Notes under the pieces: generated by a model | Seen by the model: only the letters and a program-made list of their open reading frames with translations | Told to the model about the DNA's origin: nothing | The model's database searches: none | Program-made: the position numbers and the translations under genes | From: a bacterium | Lineage (GTDB): Bacteria > BMS3Abin14 | NCBI GenBank assembly: GCA_022865845.1 | Contig: JALHUC010000404.1 | Coordinates: 1-12,193 of the forward strand | DNA: 12,193 nucleotides | Reading direction: 5' to 3' | Shown here: piece by piece, positions 1 through 6,726 of the stretch | Position numbering within the stretch: position 1 is the stretch's first letter | How the letters are laid out: every line of letters starts with the position of its first letter

Positions 1-648
1 CCCTTGTGGGATTCATCCCTTTACAATACCGTCGCGGTCCTGCCCGTGAGGATGACCGTTGCCACAGGGAGACCACCCTTCACCTCGGAGGATACTGAAC
101 TTTCCGGAACCATGGGAGGAAAAATGCAGGAGGCCCTGTCCATAGTCGTGCGCTATCGAGGCTATGAAGTTCTGTCACCGGATGACCTTAGCGAAAGGTT
201 GATGAAGGAGGACGACCTTGCCGATGCCTTTGTCAGTCTGGCCGCCTCCCAGGGTCTTATGGGGCCGGATCGAACCGCCCCTCATGAGGAAGGGATGGAA
301 GGAGCCGCTCTTATCGCTGAAAAACTGGGAGCGGACCTCCTGGTCATTGCCTACGGACGAGGAGAGTTTCACAGCGGCGGGGAGAACCTGGTCCAGGCCC
401 TTGTCACCGGTTTCCTGTCTAAAGGCAAACAGCAGTACGATGCACCCCCCTCTTTTCTGGAGGCCAATATCCTCTTCGTAGACCCTGCAACCGGAAGCCG
501 TATTGCACGCTTCCCGGGGTCAAGAATGGCCTACGAGAGTGAGATCATTCCATTGTCGAAGGCGTTGGACAGGGTGTTGAGGAGAGTACCGGTTAGGCAG
601 AACGCAGAAGACAGAACGCAGGACGCAGGAGAAATGCCGAAACCGTAG
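1..648 (+). CDS. Probable envelope or lipoprotein-like protein, 5' end outside window
   Basis: The frame is open from base 1 to the TAG at 646-648 and no convincing start is visible (the first possible one is a TTG at 4), so the gene probably begins upstream. About 215 residues are present. The pattern is alternating alpha/beta: a strand VAVLPV near the start, then RGYEVL with an SPDDLSERL helix, then KLGADLLVIAYGRGEF, then ANILFVDPATGSRIARF. This arrangement is common in TolB-N/GNA1162/CsgG-like outer-membrane lipoproteins, but the signal peptide or lipobox that would prove it lies outside the window, so the function is a guess. The last 17 residues are odd: the tail around QNAEDRTQDAGE is encoded by a 7-bp tandem repeat (597-631) and is probably not part of the ancestral fold. 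The gene converges on the GAF/GGDEF-like gene and shares a terminator region with it. Confidence 0.7.
   Translation, partial: PLWDSSLYNTVAVLPVRMTVATGRPPFTSEDTELSGTMGGKMQEALSIVVRYRGYEVLSPDDLSERLMKEDDLADAFVSLAASQGLMGPDRTAPHEEGMEGAALIAEKLGADLLVIAYGRGEFHSGGENLVQALVTGFLSKGKQQYDAPPSFLEANILFVDPATGSRIARFPGSRMAYESEIIPLSKALDRVLRRVPVRQNAEDRTQDAGEMPKP
597..631 (+). repeat. Heptamer array, 5 x 7 bp, consensus GCAGAAC
   Basis: Five contiguous 7-bp units fit RCAGRAS. The consensus is the reverse complement of the RTTCTRC array at 769-803, so the two form an inverted pair around the ends of two convergent genes. The array lies inside the reading frame of the upstream gene and encodes most of its C-terminal tail. 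Confidence 0.8.
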
Positions 649-651
649 AGA

Positions 652-686
652 GAATTCCGAGTTCCGGATTCCGCATTCTGTGTTCA
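652..686. repeat. Heptamer array, 5 x 7 bp, consensus GNRTTCC
   Basis: Five contiguous degenerate 7-bp units starting four bases after the TAG of the plus-strand gene. TTC falls at the same place in each unit. Two further exact CCCTGGA units follow at 702-715. Confidence 0.7.
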
Positions 687-701
687 ATGGACCAACCCAG
701 C

Positions 702-715
702 CCCTGGACCCTGGA
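702..715. repeat. Two exact 7-bp units, CCCTGGA
   Basis: Two identical adjacent heptamers. Related TGGACC and TGGATC words occur nearby at about 688-693 and 729-734, which suggests a decayed array. On its own this would be weak; it is listed because it shares the 7-bp period of its neighbours. Confidence 0.45.
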
Positions 716-741
716 ATCGAAATTCACTGGATCCTAGAAAT

Positions 742-771
742 AATAAAAGGCGGCCAATGGCCGCCCTTATT
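742..771. terminator. Rho-independent terminator, probably bidirectional
   Basis: A GGCGGCC stem (749-755), AAT loop and GGCCGCC stem (759-765) form a perfect 7-bp GC-rich hairpin. On the minus strand it is followed by TTTTATTATTT, a good U-tract for ending the GAF/GGDEF-like transcript. On the plus strand the following CTTATTCT is a weaker tract. It lies between convergent genes, as expected for a shared terminator. Confidence 0.8.
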
Positions 772-803
772 CTGCGTTCTACATTCTACGTTCTGCATTC
801 TTC
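769..803. repeat. Heptamer array, 5 x 7 bp, consensus RTTCTRC
   Basis: Five contiguous 7-bp units, the first overlapping the end of the terminator. The first and third variable positions alternate A/G. The same unit recurs at 6698-6725 and, inverted, at 597-631. Confidence 0.85.
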
Positions 804-806
804 TCT

Positions 807-827
807 GATTACAGATCACCGATCACC
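807..827. repeat. Heptamer array, 3 x 7 bp, consensus GATYACM
   Basis: Three 7-bp units span the stop codon (816-818) of the minus-strand GAF/GGDEF-like gene and encode its last three residues, GDR. The same unit recurs at 6672-6692, again beside RTTCTRC units. Confidence 0.75.
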
Positions 828-1808
828 GTTTTCAGTCCACCGATACACCCCGGGCCGGGATCCCTCAAGAGCCTGGTTCATGGCTGCTTCGGCCATCTCG
901 ATCAACCGCTCTACGGTTGCTCCATCCTCTGGATAACAGGATAAGCCAACGCATATCTCCGGCGCGGTGCCCTCACCGCCAAGGGAGGAGACTATCTCTC
1001 TCGTTACTCGATCCACTACCCGCACCCCTTCCGCGCTCCTGAGTTCGGGGAGAATAAAAGCAAGCATCATAGAGCTGTACCGGACCAGGGTATCAAAGTT
1101 TCTCAGGTGGCTCTGGAAAGTCCGGGTAACGTCCAGAAGGGCCTCGTCGATCAAGACAGGTGCCTTAGGCACCACCGACATGATCCCCATTGTCACCGTG
1201 CCTCCGCCTCGTCTGGCCCTGGAAAGTTCCTTGACCATGGTCTCGTGAAATTCGGAGAAGAGTCCCAGACCAGTCAATTTATCCGTACTCCCGGATGAAT
1301 CCGGCTCTTCTTCGGAGGAGGATGAACAGCCCACCAGGTTGATCACCCCGGAAACGGCGGCAAACTTTTCAACCTCCCTGGGGGTAAAAGACCTGTTTTC
1401 CCTGCGGAGGGCTGCCGTGACCAGGCACACCTTGCCAACAGAAACTGCTTTAAACAGCAGGTAACGAACCCCCTCCTTGTTCAGGAACGGATCATCGGCA
1501 AAGGGACCTTTCACGACCAGGGCAGGCACATGGGGAAAATTGGCAGTCAGTTCGGTCAATTGGGGTGTTTTCAGCTGTTCTGGCCGTTTGTCCAGGGTGG
1601 TACGGAGCCCCGAACCACTCAGGATCCGGGCTTCTCCCTTTCCTGGATGCAGCTGCAATATAACAAAGGCATCTGCCTCAACCGTCTCCTCCAGGACATT
1701 CACCAGAGTCTCATAATGGTCCTCCATGGCCCTACCGTCTTCACGCGGAGGCAGCTCCAGGAGGCGATTGATCAGCTTGGGAAAGGATGTCCTTCGGGAA
1801 GCAGTCAT
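816..1808 (-). CDS. GAF domain plus degenerate GGDEF domain protein
   Basis: The product has 330 residues. Residues about 25-160 look like a GAF-type sensor. A serine/acidic linker (about 161-175) leads into a GGDEF-like fold at about 175-325, recognised from DKLTGLGLFSEF at its start and from VGLSCYPEDGATVERLIEMAEAAM near its end. The catalytic hairpin that should read RYGGDEF is RYSSMML (243-249), and the Mg-binding DxxxFKxxND segment is also lost. By family knowledge it should therefore have no diguanylate cyclase activity; it may bind nucleotide or act as a structural or signalling scaffold. No EAL domain, membrane segment or RxxD inhibitory site is evident. The ATG lies three bases after the TGA of the preceding remnant frame. 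No close Shine-Dalgarno is seen (GGGGG lies about 20 bases upstream), so translation may be coupled. The ligand of the GAF domain is unknown. Confidence 0.85.
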   Translation of the reverse strand: MTASRRTSFPKLINRLLELPPREDGRAMEDHYETLVNVLEETVEADAFVILQLHPGKGEARILSGSGLRTTLDKRPEQLKTPQLTELTANFPHVPALVVKGPFADDPFLNKEGVRYLLFKAVSVGKVCLVTAALRRENRSFTPREVEKFAAVSGVINLVGCSSSSEEEPDSSGSTDKLTGLGLFSEFHETMVKELSRARRGGGTVTMGIMSVVPKAPVLIDEALLDVTRTFQSHLRNFDTLVRYSSMMLAFILPELRSAEGVRVVDRVTREIVSSLGGEGTAPEICVGLSCYPEDGATVERLIEMAEAAMNQALEGSRPGVYRWTENGDR

Positions 1809-1811
1809 GGT

Positions 1812-2050
1812 TCAGTACATTTGCATGGTGCCCCCTGAGGAGTCACCGTCGTAGGGTCTGAGGACCAGATCGATCCCCTCCAGGAACTGTCCTTCCTCGA
1901 CCACAACGGAATGGTCAGAAGACCCCTCATACCTTGTAAAGGGCTCGTCCGGTTGGGGCATTTCATAGCATAAAACCTCCCAGCCAGCCAGTACTGTCCT
2001 CCCTTGGGGAGGTAGAGGGGGGACACAAAATCTTCTTCCCTTGGTGAACC
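1812..2050 (-). pseudogene. Frame-disrupted remnant of a carboxypeptidase-regulatory-like beta-sandwich domain
   Basis: Two reading frames each give protein-like sequence for half of this gap. In the first, about 2050-1965, the translation contains FVSPLYLPKGGQYWLAGRF. In the second, from about 1961 to the TGA at 1812-1814, it reads MPQPDEPFTRY, then HSVVVEEGQFLEGIDLVLRPY. Joined by a -1 shift near 1960-1970 they match the second half of a CarboxypepD_reg-like domain: a PxGxYWLA strand, then a VxVxEGxxxxGIDLxLRP strand. The first half of that domain is missing, and the upstream gene runs straight into the region. It is either a truncated, decayed gene or a real gene hit by indel errors. An ORF of 73 codons covers the first frame but ends in non-homologous-looking sequence. 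The second frame ends three bases before the GAF/GGDEF start codon. Family assignment is by pattern only. Confidence 0.45.
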
Positions 2051-2051
2051 G

Positions 2052-2456
2052 TTATCTGAATAGCGGAAGGTTCAGGATCCATTCGATCTCGAAGAGCTCC
2101 CCAACGGTCCCAAGACCCAGAAGAAGAACGTAAAGTATGAGAAGTCCAAGGAGAAAGTTCTCCTTGTTCTGGCCAAGCCAGGAATCTGCTGCCACGGCAG
2201 CCTTAGGCTGCCGGCCAGGAGTCTCCTTCTTTTGAGCGGGTTTCTTCGGGGCAGAAGGCAGATGAGTTGTTAAGATCTGGCTGTCATCAATAGGTGATTC
2301 CGGAGGGCGAAGGTCCTCAAATTCAGGTTCTCCATGTCCCGAGTCTTGTGCTATCTCGATATCTTCAGCTGATTCGGTCGTCAGAAGGCTCTCGTCCTCC
2401 CGGACATCCTCTGCCAGCTGTTTTCGCTTCTTTATCTCTCTTTTTCGCTTCGACAT
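2052..2456 (-). CDS. Small single-pass membrane protein, unknown function
   Basis: The product has 134 residues. The N-terminus is very basic (MSKRKREIKKRKQ). Residues about 15-95 are low-complexity, acidic and then Pro/Lys-rich, and probably disordered. One hydrophobic helix follows at about 100-120 (FLLGLLILYVLLLGLGTVGE), then a 14-residue tail. The positive-inside rule predicts the N-terminus in the cytoplasm and a very short outer tail. No family was recognised. There is no good Shine-Dalgarno before the ATG, but the basic start is natural and there is no better one upstream. It follows the broken membrane-protein gene by 128 bp containing a heptamer array, and its stop runs into the decayed region after it. 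Possible roles, such as a scaffold or small accessory subunit, are speculative. Confidence 0.7.
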   Translation of the reverse strand: MSKRKREIKKRKQLAEDVREDESLLTTESAEDIEIAQDSGHGEPEFEDLRPPESPIDDSQILTTHLPSAPKKPAQKKETPGRQPKAAVAADSWLGQNKENFLLGLLILYVLLLGLGTVGELFEIEWILNLPLFR

Positions 2457-2536
2457 AGTCTTGTAGGAAGGTCCCTGTTATCTTTCATAAAGTAGAACGG
2501 GTTGCGTTTTTTCCGTTAGCTCTCATCCTTTGACTG

Positions 2537-2571
2537 AAACTGCAAACCGTAAACTGCAAACTGATAACTTT
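2537..2571. repeat. Heptamer array, about 5 x 7 bp, consensus AAACTGC
   Basis: Four clear 7-bp units (AAACYGN) and one decayed unit fill the gap between the small membrane protein gene and the broken membrane protein gene. Confidence 0.8.
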
Positions 2572-2584
2572 CCTTTTATTTATA

Positions 2585-3298
2585 TCATCTGCCGGCCTTC
2601 TCTTCCAGCATCAAGAGGGCTTTGCGCCCCGCAGGGGGTTTTTCCTTGTCAACATAGGTCCTCAAGGCCGGTATGGTTGATATCTCCCCGATCTCGACGA
2701 TTATGACCGCCACCTTATCCTTTAGATCAATTGATTGCAGGGGAGAAATGAGAACCTCAATGAGAGTGCCTAAAGCCGCTATCCCGATCATGTAAATGGC
2801 GTTACGAGCTTCACTTTCCAGAGCCGCAAGGCTCAATTTCCCAACCTGGAAGGGGATAGCTGTCTCGTCACCCAGTTCACCAAAATGCCTATTAGCCTCT
2901 ACCGGATCGTTGCCGAACTCCAGTTTTTCGGCCCACCGTTCGAACTCATCAATATAGGGGACAAACTCGCCAGCTAGCCTGCCTCTTGGATAGGCGGCCA
3001 GGGAATCCTGGTAAGCATAGACCTTCCCGAGCTGCCTGGCTTTCAGAAAAGCACGAACTTCAGAAATACCGGTGACCAGAGTTGTCTCTTTGAAACTGCT
3101 GAGGAAATCCCGGAAGGCCTCCTCAGTCCTCTCATCCCACGCCTTTTTGAAAAGGAGTTCCTCCTCCTTTCCCCTCGCTTTGGCACCGTATCGGCTGGTT
3201 GGATATTTTTCTGGAACTGGCGGAAAGCATCAACGGTACCGGATAGCTCTGCCAGCCTGTATCTGCTCTCGTCAAGCACCTCCATGACTGCATCGCGG
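2585..3298 (-). pseudogene. Frame-shifted C-terminal part of the multi-pass membrane protein: helical and HEAT-like repeats
   Basis: This continues the gene that starts at 4175, but in two other frames. From about 3298 to 3212 the frame reads DAVMEVLDESRYRL, then VDAFRQFQ. From about 3211 to the TGA at 2585-2587 it reads KYPTSRYGAKARGKEEELL, then KKAWDERTEEAFRDF, and finally HEAT-like helices (ARNAIYMIGIAALGTLIEVL, then KVAVIIVEIGEISTIPALRTY). One base restored at about 3295-3299 gives LVRPGDAVMEV across the first junction. One A restored in the A5 tract at 3206-3210 gives FRQFQKKYPTSRY across the second. Both joins give family-like sequence: a GDxV turn and a TPR-like FxxKYPxS motif. The two lesions are therefore single-base deletions, from true decay or sequencing error. 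About 235 residues are involved. The 83-codon ORF at the end starts at an internal TTG and is not an independent gene. Confidence 0.7.
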
Positions 3299-4175
3299 GT
3301 CTGACCAGATTGAACCTCTCCAGTGAAATAGCCACGGAGTAGGAGGAGGTGGAGAAAACCTCATCAACTGAGATCACCGCGATCAAGGATCCGCGGTCAT
3401 CAATAACAGCGTAACTTTCATTTTCCTTGACACCATCCCTCCATCCGACACCTATTACCACGCGGGAGGTTGAGGGGTGAACCCTTTCCACGACCCAGTT
3501 CGCTGCGGCCTGGGCGGGCAGCAACCATAGCAGCAGAAAAACCATCAAGGTCGTCGAACCGGTCCGGTCCTTGCCGCCAGCTGCAGGAGGGGGTGGTTTA
3601 AACCTCGTGAAAACAAGAGGCTGAGCTACCAGTCCGATAAGCAGGCATGCAACAAAGGTCCACCTGCCCCCTATAGCCCACGTGCAGAGGAAGCTGCCGA
3701 CAACCGATGTGAGGAGTAGTGCGAAAACTCGTTCAAACAGGAGGAACAGAATGCCGCCGATCAGTCCAACGAGTATATCCATGGTATTGATACGACCAAA
3801 CCGGAATGCGGTATCGGACAAAGCACCCCCCGTCATAAAAACGGAAAATGTCTGGGAGAGCAGAAGCCCGGTCCCCAGTCCACTGAAAAAAACCAGCAGT
3901 CTCCGGAACTTTGAGGCGAGAAACACCCCTGTAAGAACCAACAGTGCAAGGATCAGAAGGCTAGCCGTTCCAGGATGTTCCCTGAGTCCAGGAAGCCGGA
4001 CCAGGGTGCCTGACAGCGCCATCCAGCCAGCCAGACCAGCAGTAGCCCCGAGCACGGTATAAAAATATCTGTACGCAGCTAGCCCGAAAGCCAGAAAAAA
4101 AGTGCCCCCAAGGAGCACCGCTAATCTGAATGAATCCACCTGACCCTCCGACGAAGCGGTCTCGATGAGGACCAA
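3132..4175 (-). CDS. Multi-pass membrane protein (DUF4203/TMEM198-like) fused to a periplasmic beta domain; 3' part out of frame
   Basis: As an intact ORF it has 347 codons, but only residues 1 to about 293 look genuine; after LVRP the frame is lost (see the entry at 2585-3298). Residues about 16-190 contain roughly seven hydrophobic helices with Gly-rich small-residue patterns, resembling the DUF4203/TMEM198-like fold. A Pro-rich linker (194-198) follows, then a hydrophobic stretch VFLLLWLLPAQAAA (212-225) that reads like a signal peptide. Next comes a beta-rich segment, WVVERV to SLERFNLVRP, with the GVxxGxxxxVxxxxGxxIAxIxV pattern common in extracytoplasmic beta-barrel modules. The start may be the TTG at 4175 or the GTG at 4139, which has GGAGGG four bases upstream. 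It begins 12 bases after the purF stop, so it is probably cotranscribed with purF. The substrate or partner is unknown. Confidence 0.6.
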   Translation of the reverse strand: MVLIETASSEGQVDSFRLAVLLGGTFFLAFGLAAYRYFYTVLGATAGLAGWMALSGTLVRLPGLREHPGTASLLILALLVLTGVFLASKFRRLLVFFSGLGTGLLLSQTFSVFMTGGALSDTAFRFGRINTMDILVGLIGGILFLLFERVFALLLTSVVGSFLCTWAIGGRWTFVACLLIGLVAQPLVFTRFKPPPPAAGGKDRTGSTTLMVFLLLWLLPAQAAANWVVERVHPSTSRVVIGVGWRDGVKENESYAVIDDRGSLIAVISVDEVFSTSSYSVAISLERFNLVRPAMQSWRCLTRADTGWQSYPVPLMLSASSRKISNQPIRCQSEGKGGGTPFQKGVG

Positions 4176-4187
4176 GGATCCTGCCGT

Positions 4188-5624
4188 TTATACATGGGTT
4201 ATCCTCTGGGTCCAGAGAGACATCTGGGTGTCATCCCGCGGGAACGCCACCGGATAGTCCCCCGAGAAGCAGGCTTCACAAAAACCGGTGGAATCCGGTG
4301 ACAGGTCCGGTCTCACGGCACTTCTTACCCCTTCGAGGCTCAGGTATCCGAGAGAATCGGCTGTAATGTAGCGCCTGGTCTCCTCTACATCGTGGCTGTA
4401 AGCGATGAGTTCCTGATGGGTGGGGGTATCGATACCGTAAAAACATGGATTAACAGTGGGGGGAGAGCTTATCCTCACGTGGACCTCGGTGGCTCCGGCG
4501 GCCCGGACCATTTTCACGATCTTGCGGCTGGTGGTTCCCCGAACGATGGAATCATCAATAAGAACCACCCGTTTACCCACAATCGTTTCCTTGCAGGGGT
4601 TGAGCTTGAGCTTGACACCGAAATGGCGGATAGACTGGCTCGGTTCAATAAAGGTTCTACCGATGTAGTGGTTGCGAATAAGTCCCATTTCAAGGGGGAT
4701 CCCCATCCCTTCCGCGTAGCCTATGGCGGCGGGAACACCCGAGTCAGGGACAGGGATGACCACATCGGCGGTCACCGGCGCCTCACGGGCAAGCTGGAGC
4801 CCGAGTCTTTTCCTGGCGCCATAGACGCTGATACCGTCAAGAACACTGTCGGGCCGGGCAAAATAAATATACTCAAAGATGCAGGGCGACGCTTTCATTT
4901 TGGGGAAGGGGAAAAGGGATGTGACTCCATCCTGGTCTACCATAACGATCTCGCCGGGGCTTACATCCCTCACGTACTCGGCTTCAATAAGATCAAGGGC
5001 ACAGGTCTCTGAAGTAAAGACCCAGGAATCGCCCAATCGGCCAATGGCCAGGGGGCGAAACCCCCTGGGATCCCTCACCGCAATGATCCTCTTTTCCGTG
5101 AGTATAAGCAGGGAATAGGCCCCCCTTATCTGGTTGAGGGTCTCTACAAGCCTGTCCAGGATGTGCCCACCGCGGGACTTGGCCATGAGATGGACAATGA
5201 CCTCAGTGTCCGAACTGGACTGGAAGATCGCACCTGATTCTTCCAGATCCTGGCGGATCTCCTGGGCGTTGACCAGGTTTCCGTTGTGGGCAACGGCAAG
5301 GCCTCCCCTGGCGTAGGTAACCGATATGGGCTGAATATTCTCGGTCTGACTCTCACCGGTAGTAGAGTAGCGGTTATGGCCGATAGCCGTCCTGCCTGGA
5401 AGTTTGTCAATAACAGCAGGTGTGAAGATATCGTTCACGAGACCCATCTGCCCATGGCGATAGATCCGGGAACCGTCCGTGGTAGCAATACCGGCGCTCT
5501 CCTGACCGCGGTGCTGGAGTGCGTGCAGTCCCAGATAGGTCATATTGGCGGCCTCCGGGTGCCCGAAGATACCAAAAACGCCACACTCGTCATGAAATTT
5601 ATCCAACGGTTCGGTTGTCATCAT
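4188..5624 (-). CDS. purF: Amidophosphoribosyltransferase (glutamine PRPP amidotransferase)
   Basis: This enzyme catalyses the committed first step of de novo purine synthesis: PRPP + glutamine gives 5-phosphoribosylamine. The product has 478 residues, normal for the family. The Ntn-hydrolase glutaminase domain comes first; the nucleophile is Cys14 in CGVFGIFGH after a 13-residue propeptide that must be removed. [17 protein letters not shown] and the SSSDTE motif follow. The C-terminal phosphoribosyltransferase domain has [14 protein letters not shown] (353-366), the PRPP loop. Cys248, Cys394, Cys449 and Cys452 match the four ligands of the [4Fe-4S] cluster in Bacillus-type PurF, so this is probably the cluster-bearing, oxygen-sensitive form. 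The ATG at 5624 (or the adjacent one at 5621) is chosen because family similarity starts there. The frame stays open to 5915, but that extension crosses a palindromic repeat and overlaps purQ. The Shine-Dalgarno is weak (AAGTGAG). Confidence 0.95.
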   Translation of the reverse strand: MMTTEPLDKFHDECGVFGIFGHPEAANMTYLGLHALQHRGQESAGIATTDGSRIYRHGQMGLVNDIFTPAVIDKLPGRTAIGHNRYSTTGESQTENIQPISVTYARGGLAVAHNGNLVNAQEIRQDLEESGAIFQSSSDTEVIVHLMAKSRGGHILDRLVETLNQIRGAYSLLILTEKRIIAVRDPRGFRPLAIGRLGDSWVFTSETCALDLIEAEYVRDVSPGEIVMVDQDGVTSLFPFPKMKASPCIFEYIYFARPDSVLDGISVYGARKRLGLQLAREAPVTADVVIPVPDSGVPAAIGYAEGMGIPLEMGLIRNHYIGRTFIEPSQSIRHFGVKLKLNPCKETIVGKRVVLIDDSIVRGTTSRKIVKMVRAAGATEVHVRISSPPTVNPCFYGIDTPTHQELIAYSHDVEETRRYITADSLGYLSLEGVRSAVRPDLSPDSTGFCEACFSGDYPVAFPRDDTQMSLWTQRITHV

Positions 5625-5679
5625 ATGCTCACTTGCTCGTAGCGCTGGACTGCAATCGGCGCTTCGTTTTTGGGGTTCA

Positions 5680-5717
5680 GTGCACTGGTGCACTGGTGCA
5701 CCGGTGCACATGTGCAC
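5680..5717. repeat. Octamer array of five GTGCAC palindromes, 8-bp period
   Basis: GTGCAC occurs at 5680, 5688, 5696, 5704 and 5712, exactly 8 bp apart, with dinucleotide spacers TG, TG, CG, AT. It lies between the purQ stop and the purF start, with its nearest edge 55 bp upstream of the purF ATG. Every unit is self-complementary, so the transcript could fold into several alternative short hairpins. Confidence 0.9.
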
Positions 5718-5755
5718 TATTAAGGCTTTCTGATAGATAACAACAGGTTTGGCTG

Positions 5756-6574
5756 TCAGAGAGCCTGAATAACATACTCGTATGCGTTCCGAAAAAATGC
5801 AACACCTGCACCCTCCTCTGGAAGATCTTCCCGTGTCCACCTCGGGTGGTTCACTCTGTGAAGGTAGGCTTCGGGATGAGGCATTAAACCAAAGAGGAGA
5901 CCAGAGGGGGAACAAACACCCGCCACCCCTTCAACGGAACCGTTGGGGTTGTCCGGATAAGTCATTGTGGCTTTTCCCGTTGCCGCATCCATGTAGCGCA
6001 CTGTCAAAAGCCGTCGGGCCTTGAGTTGATCCAGTATCTGATCGTCCCTCACCGTGAACTTTCCTTCCCCATGCCTCACTGGAAGAGGAACATGCTGAAT
6101 ATCCTTTGTGAAAATACAGGGAGAATCCTCATCTACCAGAAGGGTCACCCACCTGTCCTCGAACCGTCCTGAATCGTTGAAGGTAAGGGTTGCTGTGCGA
6201 TCAAACCCGCCGTCCAGGCCGGGCAGAAGACCCATTTTCACCATGAGTTGAAAACCGTTGCATACGCCCAGGATCGGTTTCCCGGCGCTGATAAACCTTG
6301 AGATCTGTTCCAGGACCCTTTCTCCGTCACCGGCAACTACAGCGTACTTGAGACGGTTGGCGTGGACCATGGCCGATCCCAGGTCATCCCCGTCCAGGAA
6401 ACCTCCAGTAAGGTTCAAAAACTGATAGCTGTCCAGGGTGACCTCACCAGAAAGGATCCGGGAGATATGGACGATATCAGCGTGGAAACCTCCAAGACGG
6501 CAGGCCTGGGCAGCCTCCCTCTCGCAGTTGGTCCCGTTACCGGTTATCACTATAGCCTTGGGTGTCGGTGACAT
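5756..6574 (-). CDS. purQ: Phosphoribosylformylglycinamidine synthase, glutamine amidotransferase subunit
   Basis: This class I glutamine amidotransferase releases ammonia from glutamine for the PurL synthetase (FGAR to FGAM). The product has 272 residues, longer than the Bacillus-type PurQ of about 227 and like the Geobacter-type protein. The nucleophile is Cys105 in [13 protein letters not shown]. The partner His233 and Glu235 are in [18 protein letters not shown] near the N-terminus and [12 protein letters not shown] (oxyanion/P-loop region) are typical. The ATG at 6574 is chosen because GGAG lies six bases upstream and the conserved [11 protein letters not shown] starts just after it. An earlier in-frame ATG at 6631 would add 19 residues translated from a heptamer repeat and is not credible. 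It lies 152 bp behind purL and 131 bp ahead of purF, in the same operon. Confidence 0.95.
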   Translation of the reverse strand: MSPTPKAIVITGNGTNCEREAAQACRLGGFHADIVHISRILSGEVTLDSYQFLNLTGGFLDGDDLGSAMVHANRLKYAVVAGDGERVLEQISRFISAGKPILGVCNGFQLMVKMGLLPGLDGGFDRTATLTFNDSGRFEDRWVTLLVDEDSPCIFTKDIQHVPLPVRHGEGKFTVRDDQILDQLKARRLLTVRYMDAATGKATMTYPDNPNGSVEGVAGVCSPSGLLFGLMPHPEAYLHRVNHPRWTREDLPEEGAGVAFFRNAYEYVIQAL

Positions 6575-6580
6575 GAAATA

Positions 6581-6584
6581 CTCC
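6581..6584 (-). promoter_or_regulatory. purQ ribosome binding site
   Basis: GGAG lies six bases before the ATG at 6574 and decides that start over the upstream in-frame ATG at 6631. The heptamer array ends directly at it. Confidence 0.7.
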
Positions 6585-6619
6585 GAATTCCAAATTTCAA
6601 ATTTCAAATTCCAGACTTC
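6585..6619. repeat. Heptamer array, 5 x 7 bp, consensus AAATTYC
   Basis: Five contiguous 7-bp units in the purL-purQ spacer, with two exact AAATTTC units in the centre. The array abuts the purQ Shine-Dalgarno sequence. Confidence 0.8.
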
Positions 6620-6671
6620 AAAAAGATCCAAGCTTGATCTGATGATTGGTGATAAATATTGCGTCCTTCCT

Positions 6672-6725
6672 GATCACGGATTACCGATCACCGATTTTTT
6701 CTACGTTCTACATTCTGCATTCTGT
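6672..6725. repeat. Composite heptamer array: 3 x GATYACS then 4 x RTTCTRC
   Basis: Three GATYACS units (6672-6692), a T-rich junction, then four RTTCTRC-like units (6698-6725) ending one base before the purL stop codon. The same two unit types occur at 769-827 in the opposite order. The T-run GATTTTTT (6693-6700) lies within it. Confidence 0.8.
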
Positions 6726-6726
6726 T

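Noticed and set aside
3043..3285. 80-codon minus-strand ORF as a separate gene
   Set aside because: Only its first part (to about FRQFQ) is coding-like, and it is continuous in sense with the frame before and the frame after; the rest is out-of-frame noise.
4392..5012. 206-codon plus-strand ORF inside purF
   Set aside because: It is antisense to a conserved, motif-complete purF, has no recognisable protein features and arises from the codon bias of the minus strand.
5680..5717. CRISPR array
   Set aside because: The units are 8 bp with 2-bp spacers; there are no 25-40 bp repeats, unique spacers or cas genes. The same applies to the heptamer arrays.
5625..5915. N-terminal extension of the purF frame by about 97 codons
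   Set aside because: It would translate the GTGCAC repeat and overlap the 3' end of purQ in another frame; PurF similarity begins at the ATG at 5624/5621.
6575..6631. N-terminal extension of purQ by 19 residues
   Set aside because: The residues are translated from a heptamer array and lie upstream of a good GGAG placed for the ATG at 6574.
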